This document shows, one piece after another, positions 1 through 8,309 of a stretch of DNA of 64,000 bases. How positions within the stretch are numbered: the stretch's first letter is position 1; each line of letters opens with the position of its first letter. The notes below the pieces were generated by a model that was not told where the DNA came from, made no database searches, and saw nothing but the letters and a program-made list of their open reading frames with translations. A program made the position numbers and the translations under genes. Source of the DNA: UBA4732 sp002404095 (GTDB taxonomy: Bacteria > Planctomycetota > Planctomycetia > Gemmatales > Gemmataceae); assembly GCA_036783645.1 (NCBI GenBank), contig DAIPWT010000010.1, forward strand, positions 1 through 64,000. The letters are read 5' to 3'.

Positions 1-150
1 GAAGGGAACTATAGTTAAAGCAGCTGCAACGTCAGCTGCGCTGTAGTGTTAAGCAACAACGCCAGCTGCGACGGATGGGCTGGGACTTCCTTGTGATCTG
101 GGAGTGCGAACTTAGGGACGAAGAAGGCTTGTCGGATCACTTCGGTTTCT

Positions 151-447
151 TCATGGCGTCGCCACAGCTTGGCCAGCATATCTGTCCTTGACCCAGAATG
201 ATAATTCCTCAAACCACGCGAGAGCGTCCCGATGCAATTCACCCGCGCTCGGTCCATAGACATCCAGCTTGCCAGACGAACCGCGCACGGCGGCGAATGT
301 CTGACCGCCAACTTCGATAACCGATAAGACCTCATATTCCTCCGGCCGATCGCCTACCGGCTGGTGTGATAGCGATTCCCACAGCGGGACAATTCCACCC
401 TCGCGGCTTGTTATCAACTTTTCCAGGCTTTGCGTCGTATTCTTCAT
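151..447 (-). CDS. Small hypothetical protein, 98 aa
   Basis: I do not recognise this protein. It is acidic and soluble-looking, with no signal peptide or membrane segment. Its middle part (VLSVIEVGGQTFAAVRGSSG) reads like paired beta strands and its end (DALAWFEELSFWV) like an amphipathic helix. A GAGAGG sequence lies about 7 bases before the ATG, which supports the start and suggests a real gene. Beyond its stop, toward base 1, another reading frame (15-179) overlaps its end but is not convincing. It lies next to a nuclease gene on the same strand (610-1629), so it may belong to the same accessory stretch. Function unknown. Confidence 0.55.
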   Translation of the reverse strand: MKNTTQSLEKLITSREGGIVPLWESLSHQPVGDRPEEYEVLSVIEVGGQTFAAVRGSSGKLDVYGPSAGELHRDALAWFEELSFWVKDRYAGQAVATP

Positions 448-609
448 GATCGAACCTCTCGGCCGTTTTTTCGTGACATCGGTGATTTACACAGCCTTTC
501 GTACGCTTTGTATATGATGTCACGAATCAGGCGGTGAGGCATAACACTCAGCATGTGCAGCAAGCCGGAGGCTATGTAGGTTTCCGGGCCTTGGGACCGC
601 TTTCGCTTG

Positions 610-1629
610 TCAATCCATGTTCAATTTGATCGAGCGAACAAGTGTAGCGAACGAGAAGCCGTCTACCAAAACTATCGGGTTCTTCCCAGGCTCCTGTGCT
701 TCATTAAGGGCGGCCCTGGAAAAATGGCTCGTCGTAACCACGGCACCCCTGGCGAAAGGTTGAAGGCTTCCCCGCAGTTCCGCAACCTCTTTTCGGCCTA
801 CCGTATGCAACCACCGCTTCGCCTGGACTTGGATCAGCAAATCTCGGATGGGCCACATGCCTTTTCCAGCAGAAGCGTTGACATCAATCCCTCCGTCTTG
901 GCTGTACTTGGTGACGCTGACATTCTCAAACCCCGTCTGCATCAGCACCTGTTTGATTAGATGCTCAAACCGTTGAGGCGGCATAGCTAGCAGGTGGGCG
1001 CGTACCGCCTCGATCTCAGTCGCGTTTTCAGCGAGATTTGGAATCACTCCTTCTTTCGCGGAAACTACCTCCCGGTCATCCACGCCAGCCCGTTCAATTT
1101 CCCTGGATGCCGCAAGCATTTGGGCGGAAAGGAGTCGATCCCCCGAAACGTCAACGGCGGGGACGGCCGAGTGCATTCGGAACTCGAACAGCCAAACCTG
1201 TCGTAGCTGCTGGCGAACATCCAATTGCGTCTCCGGGTAGTGGCGGAGATACTCCAGCAGTCCGAGAAATCGCCATCTCTTGGGTCCGAGGTTGCGGTCG
1301 CGCCGACTCCCGACAAGGAGGAAACCATAAATGGGAAAATTGGACTCTAATTGGTGGGGAATACGCTTGTTGACGCCGGCCAGCGTTTGATTTCCTTCAC
1401 GGCCTGCGCCGGTATAAACCAGAATATCTCCCTCCATTCTATCGTGATAAGGGTTCTCGCCGAGCTTCCTTGCGCCAGGGACCGAGGTCATTATGACGAT
1501 TCGATTAACCAAGCCGTCAGCGCCCAGATTCAGGCGCACGCCGCCTGCGTTTCCGACCTGGAGGGCCAACTGTATGTCGGCGCTGGAGTAGAGTTCGCCC
1601 AACGCGAAGGTCGTGATTTTTTCAGGCAT
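610..1629 (-). CDS. SRA-like domain fused to Mrr-type restriction endonuclease
   Basis: A 339-aa protein with two recognisable parts. Residues about 10-155 resemble the SRA/YDG-like fold that reads modified DNA bases: NPYHDRMEGDILVYTGAGREG, then NQTL, then a strongly aromatic stretch RWRFLGLLEYLRHYPETQ. Residues about 215-325 match the Mrr-type nuclease fold: FEHLIKQVL, then DGGID with Asp249, QVQAKRW with Gln269 and Lys271, and GAVVTTSHFSRAA. These are the D and QxK residues of the PD-(D/E)XK active site. The family pattern suggests a type IV, modification-dependent restriction enzyme cutting invading DNA. I chose the ATG at 1629; a TTG start would add ten residues. It is divergent from a nuclease-helicase at 2038. 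Substrate preference cannot be read from sequence. Confidence 0.8.
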   Translation of the reverse strand: MPEKITTFALGELYSSADIQLALQVGNAGGVRLNLGADGLVNRIVIMTSVPGARKLGENPYHDRMEGDILVYTGAGREGNQTLAGVNKRIPHQLESNFPIYGFLLVGSRRDRNLGPKRWRFLGLLEYLRHYPETQLDVRQQLRQVWLFEFRMHSAVPAVDVSGDRLLSAQMLAASREIERAGVDDREVVSAKEGVIPNLAENATEIEAVRAHLLAMPPQRFEHLIKQVLMQTGFENVSVTKYSQDGGIDVNASAGKGMWPIRDLLIQVQAKRWLHTVGRKEVAELRGSLQPFARGAVVTTSHFSRAALNEAQEPGKNPIVLVDGFSFATLVRSIKLNMD

Positions 1630-1718
1630 TCCGGCAACACCACAAGCAAGTTTGGTCAACGGCCACTACCAGATTACTGCCTCGTGAGTTGTGAGTCCAG
1701 AATACCGCGCCGAACGGC

Positions 1719-1964
1719 CATGCCAAAATTCTTATCGCTCCCCCCGACGAACGGGCGGAGGACATGGGCCGCCTGTTCCACGCGAACGACCCGGCATACC
1801 AGAGCGACGAAAAGTGGTGGGAACTCGTCCAAGAAGCGGATCGTCAACATCTCACGGGCGCTTTCGGGGTTGGCGGTGTAGTTCACCCTGCCGGAGAGCC
1901 GCCGCCACTTGAAGGGTTTCCGGCCCCAGGCGTACCGGAGCAGCCGACGAATGCGGCGCCGTGA
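1719..1964 (+). pseudogene. Possible gene remnant between the two nuclease genes
   Basis: The interval 1660-2037 has no intact gene. In one forward frame (read from 1719) it encodes a protein-like stretch, KILIAPPDERAEDMGRLF followed by an acidic, Trp-containing segment near EKWWELVQEADRQ, which then turns into low-quality Pro/Gly-rich sequence before a stop at 1964. An ATG sits at 1720 but in a different frame, as expected if a start region was frameshifted. The opposite strand has a competing open stretch, so the strand is not certain. No family recognised. Confidence 0.25.
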
Positions 1965-2037
1965 ACCGGGCGCGTCTGCTTCGGGCGCAACTCGCGTTGG
2001 ATCTGCTGGCCCCGACCGGGGCGGGAGCTATACAAGA

Positions 2038-3726
2038 ATGAGCCGGGCGATGCCCTGTTTTCTGGACGAGCGCCGGCTGCTTTACGGGCCGTGGCAGGCC
2101 TTTGAGCGCGACGTAGCCCGGCTGCTGCTGGCCAATGGGTTCGACGACGTACGCCTCGTTGGCGGGACGGGAGACCACGGTGGCGACGTTCTAGGAGTTT
2201 GGAAAGGTGAACTCTGGGTCTTTCAGTGCAAGCACACCACAACTGGCCCGCCGCCTCGCGCGGCCATTGGCGAGGTCGTGGAGGCGGCGAAATACTACAG
2301 CGCTCAACGCATGGTTGTCGCCACTTCGCGCCCTCCCGGCGACGCTTTCAACGACGAGAAGCACCGCTATGAGCGCACGGGACTTAAGATTCAGGTGGCC
2401 GACCCGCGAACGCTGTTGGACATGGCCGCGCGCAGCCCAGAATACCCGCGAAGCCGCCGCCAACTAAGGCCGTACCAGGAAGACGTATCCAATCAGTTCC
2501 GCAATGGTCTTCTCGACACGGGCCGAGCGCAGATTGTACTAGCAACGGGGCTGGGCAAGACAGTGGTAATGGCCGAAGTAGTCGCCGACCTGTTGCGCGA
2601 CGAGCGCGTCGAGGAAGGCCGCGTCCTCGTACTGGCGCATACTAAGCCCTTGGTGGATCAACTTCATCGCGCGTTCTGGTTCCAGCTGCCGAAGTGGGTT
2701 CCCACCCACCAGCTTTCCGACGGGGAAGTCCTGTCTTTTTGGGACGGTATAACTTTCGCTACCGTCCAGAGTGTTCGGGCAAAACTGGACGAATTGCCCC
2801 ATTTCGGGCTGATTTTGGTTGACGAGGCGCATCACGTCGGCACCGAGACGTACCGCGAGGTTGTTCGTCGCCTGAGGCCGCGAATGTTGGGCGGCGTAAC
2901 GGCCACGCCCTGGCGCGGCGACGGTTATGACATTGACGTTCTTCTTGGCCCCGCGCTGGTGCAAATCGGCGTCGCGGAAGGCTTGCGCAATGGCTTTCTG
3001 TCCGAGGTGGATTATCGGTTGCTGGCGGACAACATCGATTGGGAGTTCGTCCAGCAACGGTCGCGCAATAGCTATTCCTTGAGTCAACTCAACCGCCGTC
3101 TCATCCTACCCACCCGTGACGAGGAAGCCGCTCGCATCGTCAAGCAAGTTTTCGACGACGAGCGGCGGCGGGCCGGCATCGTGTTCAGCCCGACCATCCT
3201 GCACGCTGAGCAATTCGCGGCCCAGCTAAGACGCTACGGCTTCAAGGCGGAGGCGATCTCCTCGCAAACGGATTCCCGCCGGCAAGACCTGCTGATGTCG
3301 CGGTTCCGGGCCGGCCAGCTGCAATTCGTAACCACGGTAGACCTCTTCAACGAAGGAGTGGACGTACCGGACGTGGATCTGCTCATCTTCCTTCGCACTA
3401 CACACAGCCGCCGTATTTTCGTGCAGCAGCTCGGGCGCGGTCTGCGCACCAGTCCCGGCAAGACCAAAGTGGTCGTGCTGGACTTCGTTACCGACCTACG
3501 CCGCATCGCGGAAGTCGTGGAACTGGACCGGGCCGCGCGGTGCGGCGACGTGGAAAGCCTGGGCCTTGGACCGCGCATCATCCAGTTCCACGACGCCTCG
3601 GCCGGGAACTTCCTAACGGAATGGATGCTCGACCAAGCGGACCTTTTGCTGCGCCAGGGCGATGCTCAATTGGAACTGCCTGACCTTGAATTCCCTAGAC
3701 CGCCGCCGCCCGGGGGTGTGCAATGA
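2038..3726 (+). CDS. Superfamily 2 helicase with N-terminal Mrr-like nuclease domain
   Basis: A 562-aa protein. Residues 18-140 form a restriction-endonuclease-like domain: FERDVARLLL, GGTGDHGGD with Asp50, and VFQCKH with Gln63 and Lys65. Residues 155-490 form a DEAH-type SF2 helicase: Walker A around LATGLGKT (Lys174), DEAHH at 262-266, the TATPWR motif III, and motif VI near QQLGRGLRT. This layout is typical of DNA-translocating restriction or phage-defence proteins. The start was set at the ATG at 2038; an earlier in-frame ATG at 1909 adds a 43-residue Arg-rich segment that looks like remnant DNA read in frame. The stop overlaps the next start (ATGA), so the two proteins are probably made together. 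Assignment to a named defence system is not possible from sequence alone. Confidence 0.85.
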   Translation: MSRAMPCFLDERRLLYGPWQAFERDVARLLLANGFDDVRLVGGTGDHGGDVLGVWKGELWVFQCKHTTTGPPPRAAIGEVVEAAKYYSAQRMVVATSRPPGDAFNDEKHRYERTGLKIQVADPRTLLDMAARSPEYPRSRRQLRPYQEDVSNQFRNGLLDTGRAQIVLATGLGKTVVMAEVVADLLRDERVEEGRVLVLAHTKPLVDQLHRAFWFQLPKWVPTHQLSDGEVLSFWDGITFATVQSVRAKLDELPHFGLILVDEAHHVGTETYREVVRRLRPRMLGGVTATPWRGDGYDIDVLLGPALVQIGVAEGLRNGFLSEVDYRLLADNIDWEFVQQRSRNSYSLSQLNRRLILPTRDEEAARIVKQVFDDERRRAGIVFSPTILHAEQFAAQLRRYGFKAEAISSQTDSRRQDLLMSRFRAGQLQFVTTVDLFNEGVDVPDVDLLIFLRTTHSRRIFVQQLGRGLRTSPGKTKVVVLDFVTDLRRIAEVVELDRAARCGDVESLGLGPRIIQFHDASAGNFLTEWMLDQADLLLRQGDAQLELPDLEFPRPPPPGGVQ

Positions 3727-4250
3727 GCGTACCCGACGAAGTGCGCGACCGGCTCCGCGACCTACTGTGGGAGCGGGCCGACAAACTTGACTGGCTGGCG
3801 CTGGGCTCGACGGCCAAAACCCGACATTACGCGAACTGGACCAGCGACCGCCAAGTCGGGGGTGTTCTATCCCGTTATTTGGACATACACCTCGTCCGTC
3901 TTTATATCAAGGACTCGCTGTTGAAGGCTTATCCCCAGGCCAGGCTTGCCGACGCCCGAGCGCCGTTCCGACTCCTGGGCGTACCTGAAACCGCCGGAGT
4001 GACACGGGTATTCATCAAGCCGCACGGCCGCCAACTCTCCGACGGCCGTGTTATCAGTTGGGGACCGGCGGCGGGATGGAAGGCGGTGCTAATGGCAGCG
4101 CATGAGCGTAGTTTTGGTATACGCGGCGCCTGTCCGTTCGGGGTGGTGTTGACGCAATCGGCTAGCCGGTTTAGCGACGACGCCTCTCGCGCAGTCGTGG
4201 CCGACGCCGCCGCCAAACTTGGCATCGCGAAACTCGTCTGGTCGCCGTGA
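3723..4250 (+). CDS. Hypothetical partner of the nuclease-helicase, 175 aa
   Basis: Starts inside the stop of the helicase gene with a four-base ATGA overlap, so it is almost certainly translationally coupled to it. The protein is soluble, with N-terminal helices (VRDRLRDLLWERADKLDWLAL), a central LYIKDSLLKAYPQARLADA segment and a glycine-rich strand region (HGRQLSDGRVISWGPAAGW). I recognise no domain. By position it should act with the helicase, for example as a specificity, regulatory or immunity subunit; that is inference from gene order only. Intact length and clean coupling argue that it is functional. It is followed by degenerate DNA. Confidence 0.7.
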   Translation: MSVPDEVRDRLRDLLWERADKLDWLALGSTAKTRHYANWTSDRQVGGVLSRYLDIHLVRLYIKDSLLKAYPQARLADARAPFRLLGVPETAGVTRVFIKPHGRQLSDGRVISWGPAAGWKAVLMAAHERSFGIRGACPFGVVLTQSASRFSDDASRAVVADAAAKLGIAKLVWSP

Positions 4251-4372
4251 TCTCTCGTTAGCCGACTACCCCAATAAGCTCATCCGCTTGGCGGACCCAC
4301 CCCGCCGGATAGAAAGAATGCGGTCGCCGCCGGCGTCGGCCGTTCCGTCTCCGCTCTCGTTCTGCAGCGCCG

Positions 4373-4840
4373 TTATGCCAACGCCAACTCCCGATGTGGT
4401 CCGCGAGGTTCTTCGCCTCGCCCCCCGCGAGCCGCGACAGGCGTCCGTCGGCGTGCGTCCATGAGGGAATAGAGGGACTCGTTGAAGTCTGTCATCCGCA
4501 GGTGGAACGGCAGCCAGCGCGTCTTTTGTAGCAGCGTTATCGGCAGGATTTTCGCGAGGATGAGCAAATACTGGCTGCGACCCTACGCCAGCAGGCGCTG
4601 GACTTTGCCTTCCCTATCGTCGCGCGGAGATCCCGCCTCCAGTCCCAGCACCGCCTGGAGAATTACGCGCAGCGTGATTTGTTGCATCGGCTCAAGCATT
4701 CGGATTGGCCGGCCGACTGGCCATGCGCGAATCGCCTCAAGCGTGGCGGCCCGCATGGCGTCGAAGAACGAACGCATGCGCTCGCCCTTCAGCGTCGGCA
4801 ACAGGATTCGTCTCTGCCGCGCGTGAGGCTCATCGTCCAA
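4373..4840 (-). pseudogene. Cytochrome P450 fragment with internal stop
   Basis: Two stretches in one reverse frame, separated by a single in-frame TAG near 4583, together resemble the N-terminal third of a bacterial cytochrome P450. The first reads DDEPHARQRRILLPTLKGE, then ERMRSFFDAM, then WPVGRP, then MQQITLRVILQAVLG, the usual region around helices B' to D of that family. The second continues with LPITLLQKTRWLPFHL and NESLYSLMDARRR, matching the following segment. The heme-binding Cys region and the last two-thirds are missing, and the frame decays into Arg-rich sequence near 4440. It abuts the WD40 gene at 4853. The rest of 4251-4852 shows no other gene. This is clearly a non-functional remnant. 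Confidence 0.7.
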
Positions 4841-4852
4841 GAAGTGTCCGCA

Positions 4853-7537
4853 TCAAGGCAACGGGACGCCCCGCCGGGCCATGCGCTCCAGCGCCGCCTT
4901 GGCCGCCCGCGCCGGTTCCGCGTCCGGCGGGCCGTCTGCCAGTTCTTTGAGTACGTCTCGGGCCTCCGGTGTACGGCTTCGCTCCAGAGCCTCGACCGCC
5001 CGCAGGGCGATTAGTTCGGGAAACGGCGGCGCGCCGTCGGATGGTCGAAGCCGCTCCAGCAGCCGTTCCAGCCGGGAGCGCGTCTCCGCCGACGGAGTCT
5101 TCTTAAGCGCCCGGCTAAGCGCCACGCCTGCCTTCGGTCCCAGTCGGTCCAGTGCCTTGCTAGCGTCCTCGCGCACCTCAAAGCCGTCGTCGTTCAGGTC
5201 CGCGATGAGCCGGAGAATTCGCGGCTCATCCGGTGCGAGTGCCGCCTTGAGGCGCTCCTTCCCTTGCGAGGCGACCTCCTTGGAAGCCGCCAGCTGGCCG
5301 ATGGCGTGGTAGGCTTTCGCCCCGTCTCTCCCCATCAGGTCTTCCCACAAGCCGTCCGTTTCGGCCGTGGTGAGATTCGTCGGCTCCGGCAACTTCCCCG
5401 CGGCTAGGGCAGCCACGTCGCAGACAAGGGCGGTATTGTCGCACCCACAGACCAGCCGTTTGCCGTCGGGTGAGAAGGCCAGCGAAGAAGCCCAGTCGGG
5501 CGTGGCCACGCGGCCGATGTCTCGCCCCGACGCCAAGTCCACCAGGCGCACCGCGTCCATGCCATTAACGGCGAGCAGTCTGCCGTCGGGAGAGAAGGCC
5601 AGTGCGCGCTCGTCAGGAACCCAGGGATTCGAGTCGAACCTGTCCCCCGCCGGCCCCTTCAGGCTGCCGCGGTCGCTTCCTGTGGCAGTCTCGCGCAAGA
5701 CCACCCCCGCGGTATTCGTCGCCGCCAGGGTTTTGCCGTCGGGCGAAAAGACACAATCCGGGTCCATCGTATCGACTTCTCCCAGGGGCCGCACGACCTT
5801 CCCCGTTTCGGCGTCAATGAGGTCCATGCGGGTCCGTTCGCCGCCCCACAATGGCAAAAGGAAGGTTCGGCCGTCCGGGGCGGGGCGGCAACGGAGGAAA
5901 TAGCGATAACCCGGCACATTCAGCGGGGGCAGTTCTTTGCCCGATCCAACATCCCAGCGGTGAATTTCTTGCTCACTGGCCGCCCACAACGTCTTGCCGT
6001 CCGCGGAGAAGGTGGGGTGAAAGATGGCTTGATACGGAATCGTAGCGGGCTTGCCGCCGGGCGGGAGTCGGGGAAGGACGGTCGGCACGGTCCACCGGCG
6101 CAACTCCTTGCCCGCGTCCGCGTCCCATAGCCGCAGTACGCCATCGTGCGTGACGACCGCCAGCAGTCGGCCGTCGGGCGAGAACGCCGTCCAGCGTACT
6201 TCGGCTTTCAGATCCGGCCGCGTCACGCGCAGCTCTTTGCCGGAAACCGGATCCCACTGGCGGAGCGACCAGTCCGCCCACGCCTGAATGACGGTCGAGC
6301 GTTCGGTTTCCCGATTGGTGGTGAACACAGTCTTGCCGTCGGCGGAGAAGGCGACCATCAGCGGGCCGGCGCGGTGGCCGCCGAAGGCGTGCAGTTCCTT
6401 CCCCTTCTCCACGTCCCATACGTGGATATCCTCATCCGACCGGCCCACTTGGGCCACGAGCGCGCCGCCTCTAGAAATGGCGACGTGCTGGGCCGCGCCT
6501 GACAACGCCTTAAAATCGTGCAGCACTTTGCCGGTGGCGGCCTCCCAGGTGCGCACCGACCCGTCGGCGGACGTGGCCGTTAGAGCCAGGCCGTCCGGAG
6601 AGAAGCAGATGGAAGGAAAATCCATGTCAAGCCGCCCCTCCAGCCGATGTAGCTCCTTGCCCGTGGTCGTGTCGAGAATGCGGATGGTCTTGCCGTCGCA
6701 CATCCGCAAGTCGGACGGGTCCGGCTTGTTGACGGCCTTCGGATCAAAATATCGGATTGTGGCTGCGTCCATCGTGAACACGGCGAGAAAGCGGCCGTCA
6801 GGCGAGAGGGCGAACCCTTGCTCCGCGATGTCGGTCGGGAGCGGCAGGCGGGCGAGTTCTTTGCCCGTCTCCGCGTCCCACCGGCAGAGGACTTTTCGTA
6901 AACTGTTTTTCGACTTGGGGGCGATGGCCAGTAGGGATTTGCCGTCCGCAGAGTAGGCGAGGGAGGTAATCGACTCGAAATCTCCCCAAGGACCAATCCG
7001 CTTCTCGGAGTCCAAATCCCATAGTGGTACGGACAAGCCCTTGCTGACCTTGCCCCATCCGCCTGCGGCCAGGCGTCGGCCGTCCGGGCTGAACGCAAGC
7101 TGAACCATTTGATCGTTCAATCCAGCGAACTTATGGCGCTCGGCCCCCGTCGCCGCGTCGAAGACTCGAACCGAATTATCCGCGCAGCCGAAGGCAATGA
7201 GTTTGCCGTTTTGCGAGAACGCCGCCGGCATACAGTCGGAGCCCCAACCCCTCATAGCGGGCCCTCGGAAGCGCCACAATTCCTTGCCGGTGCGGACGTC
7301 CCAGAGGCGCAGGCCGCCCGCGAGATCCACCGCCGCCAACGTCTTATCGTCCGGTGAGAATGCGATGAAGTAGCCGCCCGGCTGACAGAGTCGTCCCGTG
7401 CCCAGGCGACACACCACGCCCGGCGGCAGCGGGTCGCCCCAAGCGTCGGGATGCGCCGGGGGTTCGCCGCCGGCAAGCGGTCCCGAGGTCAACGCCAGGC
7501 TTACGGAGAGGACCAGCAGACGAAACCGCGGAGACAT
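4853..7537 (-). CDS. Secreted WD40-repeat protein with C-terminal HEAT-like region
   Basis: 894 aa. It begins with a signal peptide (MSPRFRLLVLSVSLALTSG, then PLAGG), followed by about a dozen WD40 blades over residues 40-690, each with an FSPDGK/FSADGK-type strand and an LWD or WD-like end (for example GGLRLWDVRTGKELWRF). The last 200 residues are helical and HEAT-like (DLNDDGFEVREDASKALDRLG). The predicted form is a beta-propeller outside the cytoplasmic membrane, probably a protein-binding scaffold. This style is very common in planctomycetes. The ATG at 7537 is preceded by GGGAGG at good spacing; upstream in-frame TTG codons would hide the signal peptide, so they were rejected. No enzymatic motif seen. 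Confidence 0.85.
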   Translation of the reverse strand: MSPRFRLLVLSVSLALTSGPLAGGEPPAHPDAWGDPLPPGVVCRLGTGRLCQPGGYFIAFSPDDKTLAAVDLAGGLRLWDVRTGKELWRFRGPAMRGWGSDCMPAAFSQNGKLIAFGCADNSVRVFDAATGAERHKFAGLNDQMVQLAFSPDGRRLAAGGWGKVSKGLSVPLWDLDSEKRIGPWGDFESITSLAYSADGKSLLAIAPKSKNSLRKVLCRWDAETGKELARLPLPTDIAEQGFALSPDGRFLAVFTMDAATIRYFDPKAVNKPDPSDLRMCDGKTIRILDTTTGKELHRLEGRLDMDFPSICFSPDGLALTATSADGSVRTWEAATGKVLHDFKALSGAAQHVAISRGGALVAQVGRSDEDIHVWDVEKGKELHAFGGHRAGPLMVAFSADGKTVFTTNRETERSTVIQAWADWSLRQWDPVSGKELRVTRPDLKAEVRWTAFSPDGRLLAVVTHDGVLRLWDADAGKELRRWTVPTVLPRLPPGGKPATIPYQAIFHPTFSADGKTLWAASEQEIHRWDVGSGKELPPLNVPGYRYFLRCRPAPDGRTFLLPLWGGERTRMDLIDAETGKVVRPLGEVDTMDPDCVFSPDGKTLAATNTAGVVLRETATGSDRGSLKGPAGDRFDSNPWVPDERALAFSPDGRLLAVNGMDAVRLVDLASGRDIGRVATPDWASSLAFSPDGKRLVCGCDNTALVCDVAALAAGKLPEPTNLTTAETDGLWEDLMGRDGAKAYHAIGQLAASKEVASQGKERLKAALAPDEPRILRLIADLNDDGFEVREDASKALDRLGPKAGVALSRALKKTPSAETRSRLERLLERLRPSDGAPPFPELIALRAVEALERSRTPEARDVLKELADGPPDAEPARAAKAALERMARRGVPLP

Positions 7538-7622
7538 GAGACGCCCTCCCGCCAGAGGAGCGACTTCTGGCGCCTCGATTTTCACCTTCAAAGGTCCAGT
7601 ATACTCGATCCGAGAAACGGCT

Positions 7623-8132
7623 TCAATGACTTTCCGCGCCGGCGTTCTCGCACCATTCCGGCGTGATGAGCCAAACAAGGGCGCCTTCCCCCTTATCGGG
7701 CGAGCCGTCGAAGCGAATAAAGGCGACGCCGGCCTTGGCGATGTTCACCTGCGCCTTCTTGGCGCCAACCAGCCAGCCGGCGTATTCGGCCAGGTCCGGC
7801 ATGTGGCCCACCAAAGCGACGTTCTCGCCGCTCAGTCCGAGGAGAAACCGTGTAATCTTCTTCGCCCTGCCGTCAGGCGCTAGAGCTTTGCAGGTTAGTT
7901 GCTCAGGGGCGGGGGCCGGCCAATGCTCCAACAGCGCCTCCACCGTCTGTCGCGCCCGCAACAGCGGACTGGACACGACCTGATTTAAGGAAACGCCGCG
8001 CGCCAGCAGCGCCGCCGCCAGCGCCGCGCACTGGACCTTACCGTTGTCCGTTAGGGGACGTTCGGCGTCGTCGTGGTCGTCGCCGGCTTCGAGGTCGGCG
8101 GCTTCGGCGTGGCGGATCAGGTAAAGGTTCAT
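7623..8132 (-). CDS. sixA: Phosphohistidine phosphatase SixA-like
   Basis: A 169-aa histidine-phosphatase-superfamily protein. The N-terminal LIRHAEA motif carries the catalytic His8 and the RH pair; SSPLLRARQTVEAL provides the second conserved Arg; VALVGHMPDLAEY provides the second catalytic His. Small size and the VGHMPDL motif fit SixA, which removes phosphate from phosphohistidine, for example on phosphotransfer domains. The start at 8132 has a GGAAG about 6 bases upstream and places the phosphate-binding motif at the normal position; a longer in-frame start would add 22 unlikely residues. It is followed on the same strand by the WD40 gene, 85 bases away. Targets could be histidine kinases or the enzyme I protein in this window, but nothing shows this. 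Confidence 0.85.
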   Translation of the reverse strand: MNLYLIRHAEAADLEAGDDHDDAERPLTDNGKVQCAALAAALLARGVSLNQVVSSPLLRARQTVEALLEHWPAPAPEQLTCKALAPDGRAKKITRFLLGLSGENVALVGHMPDLAEYAGWLVGAKKAQVNIAKAGVAFIRFDGSPDKGEGALVWLITPEWCENAGAESH

Positions 8133-8309
8133 AATGGCTTCCGATATTGGGGTGCGCCGGTTGGAGTACGGAACGGACGTTTCCTTCACGGCTTCCACAC
8201 AAGACTTGCCCTATGCGAGCCGGACCAGCTTTCTCTATAATAGGTGGACGATCTCACCCCGGCCATACGGCAGGAATTGCGGGTTTTTCGGCAGAAAGTA
8301 AACGAGACA

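Noticed and set aside
15..179. Minus-strand frame starting MLAKLWRRHEETEV overlapping the end of the first gene
   Set aside because: Short, overlaps the upstream stop out of frame, no ribosome site and no recognisable domain.
4482..4826. Plus-strand frame of 114 aa
   Set aside because: It is the complement of the P450 remnant, which has the recognisable motifs.
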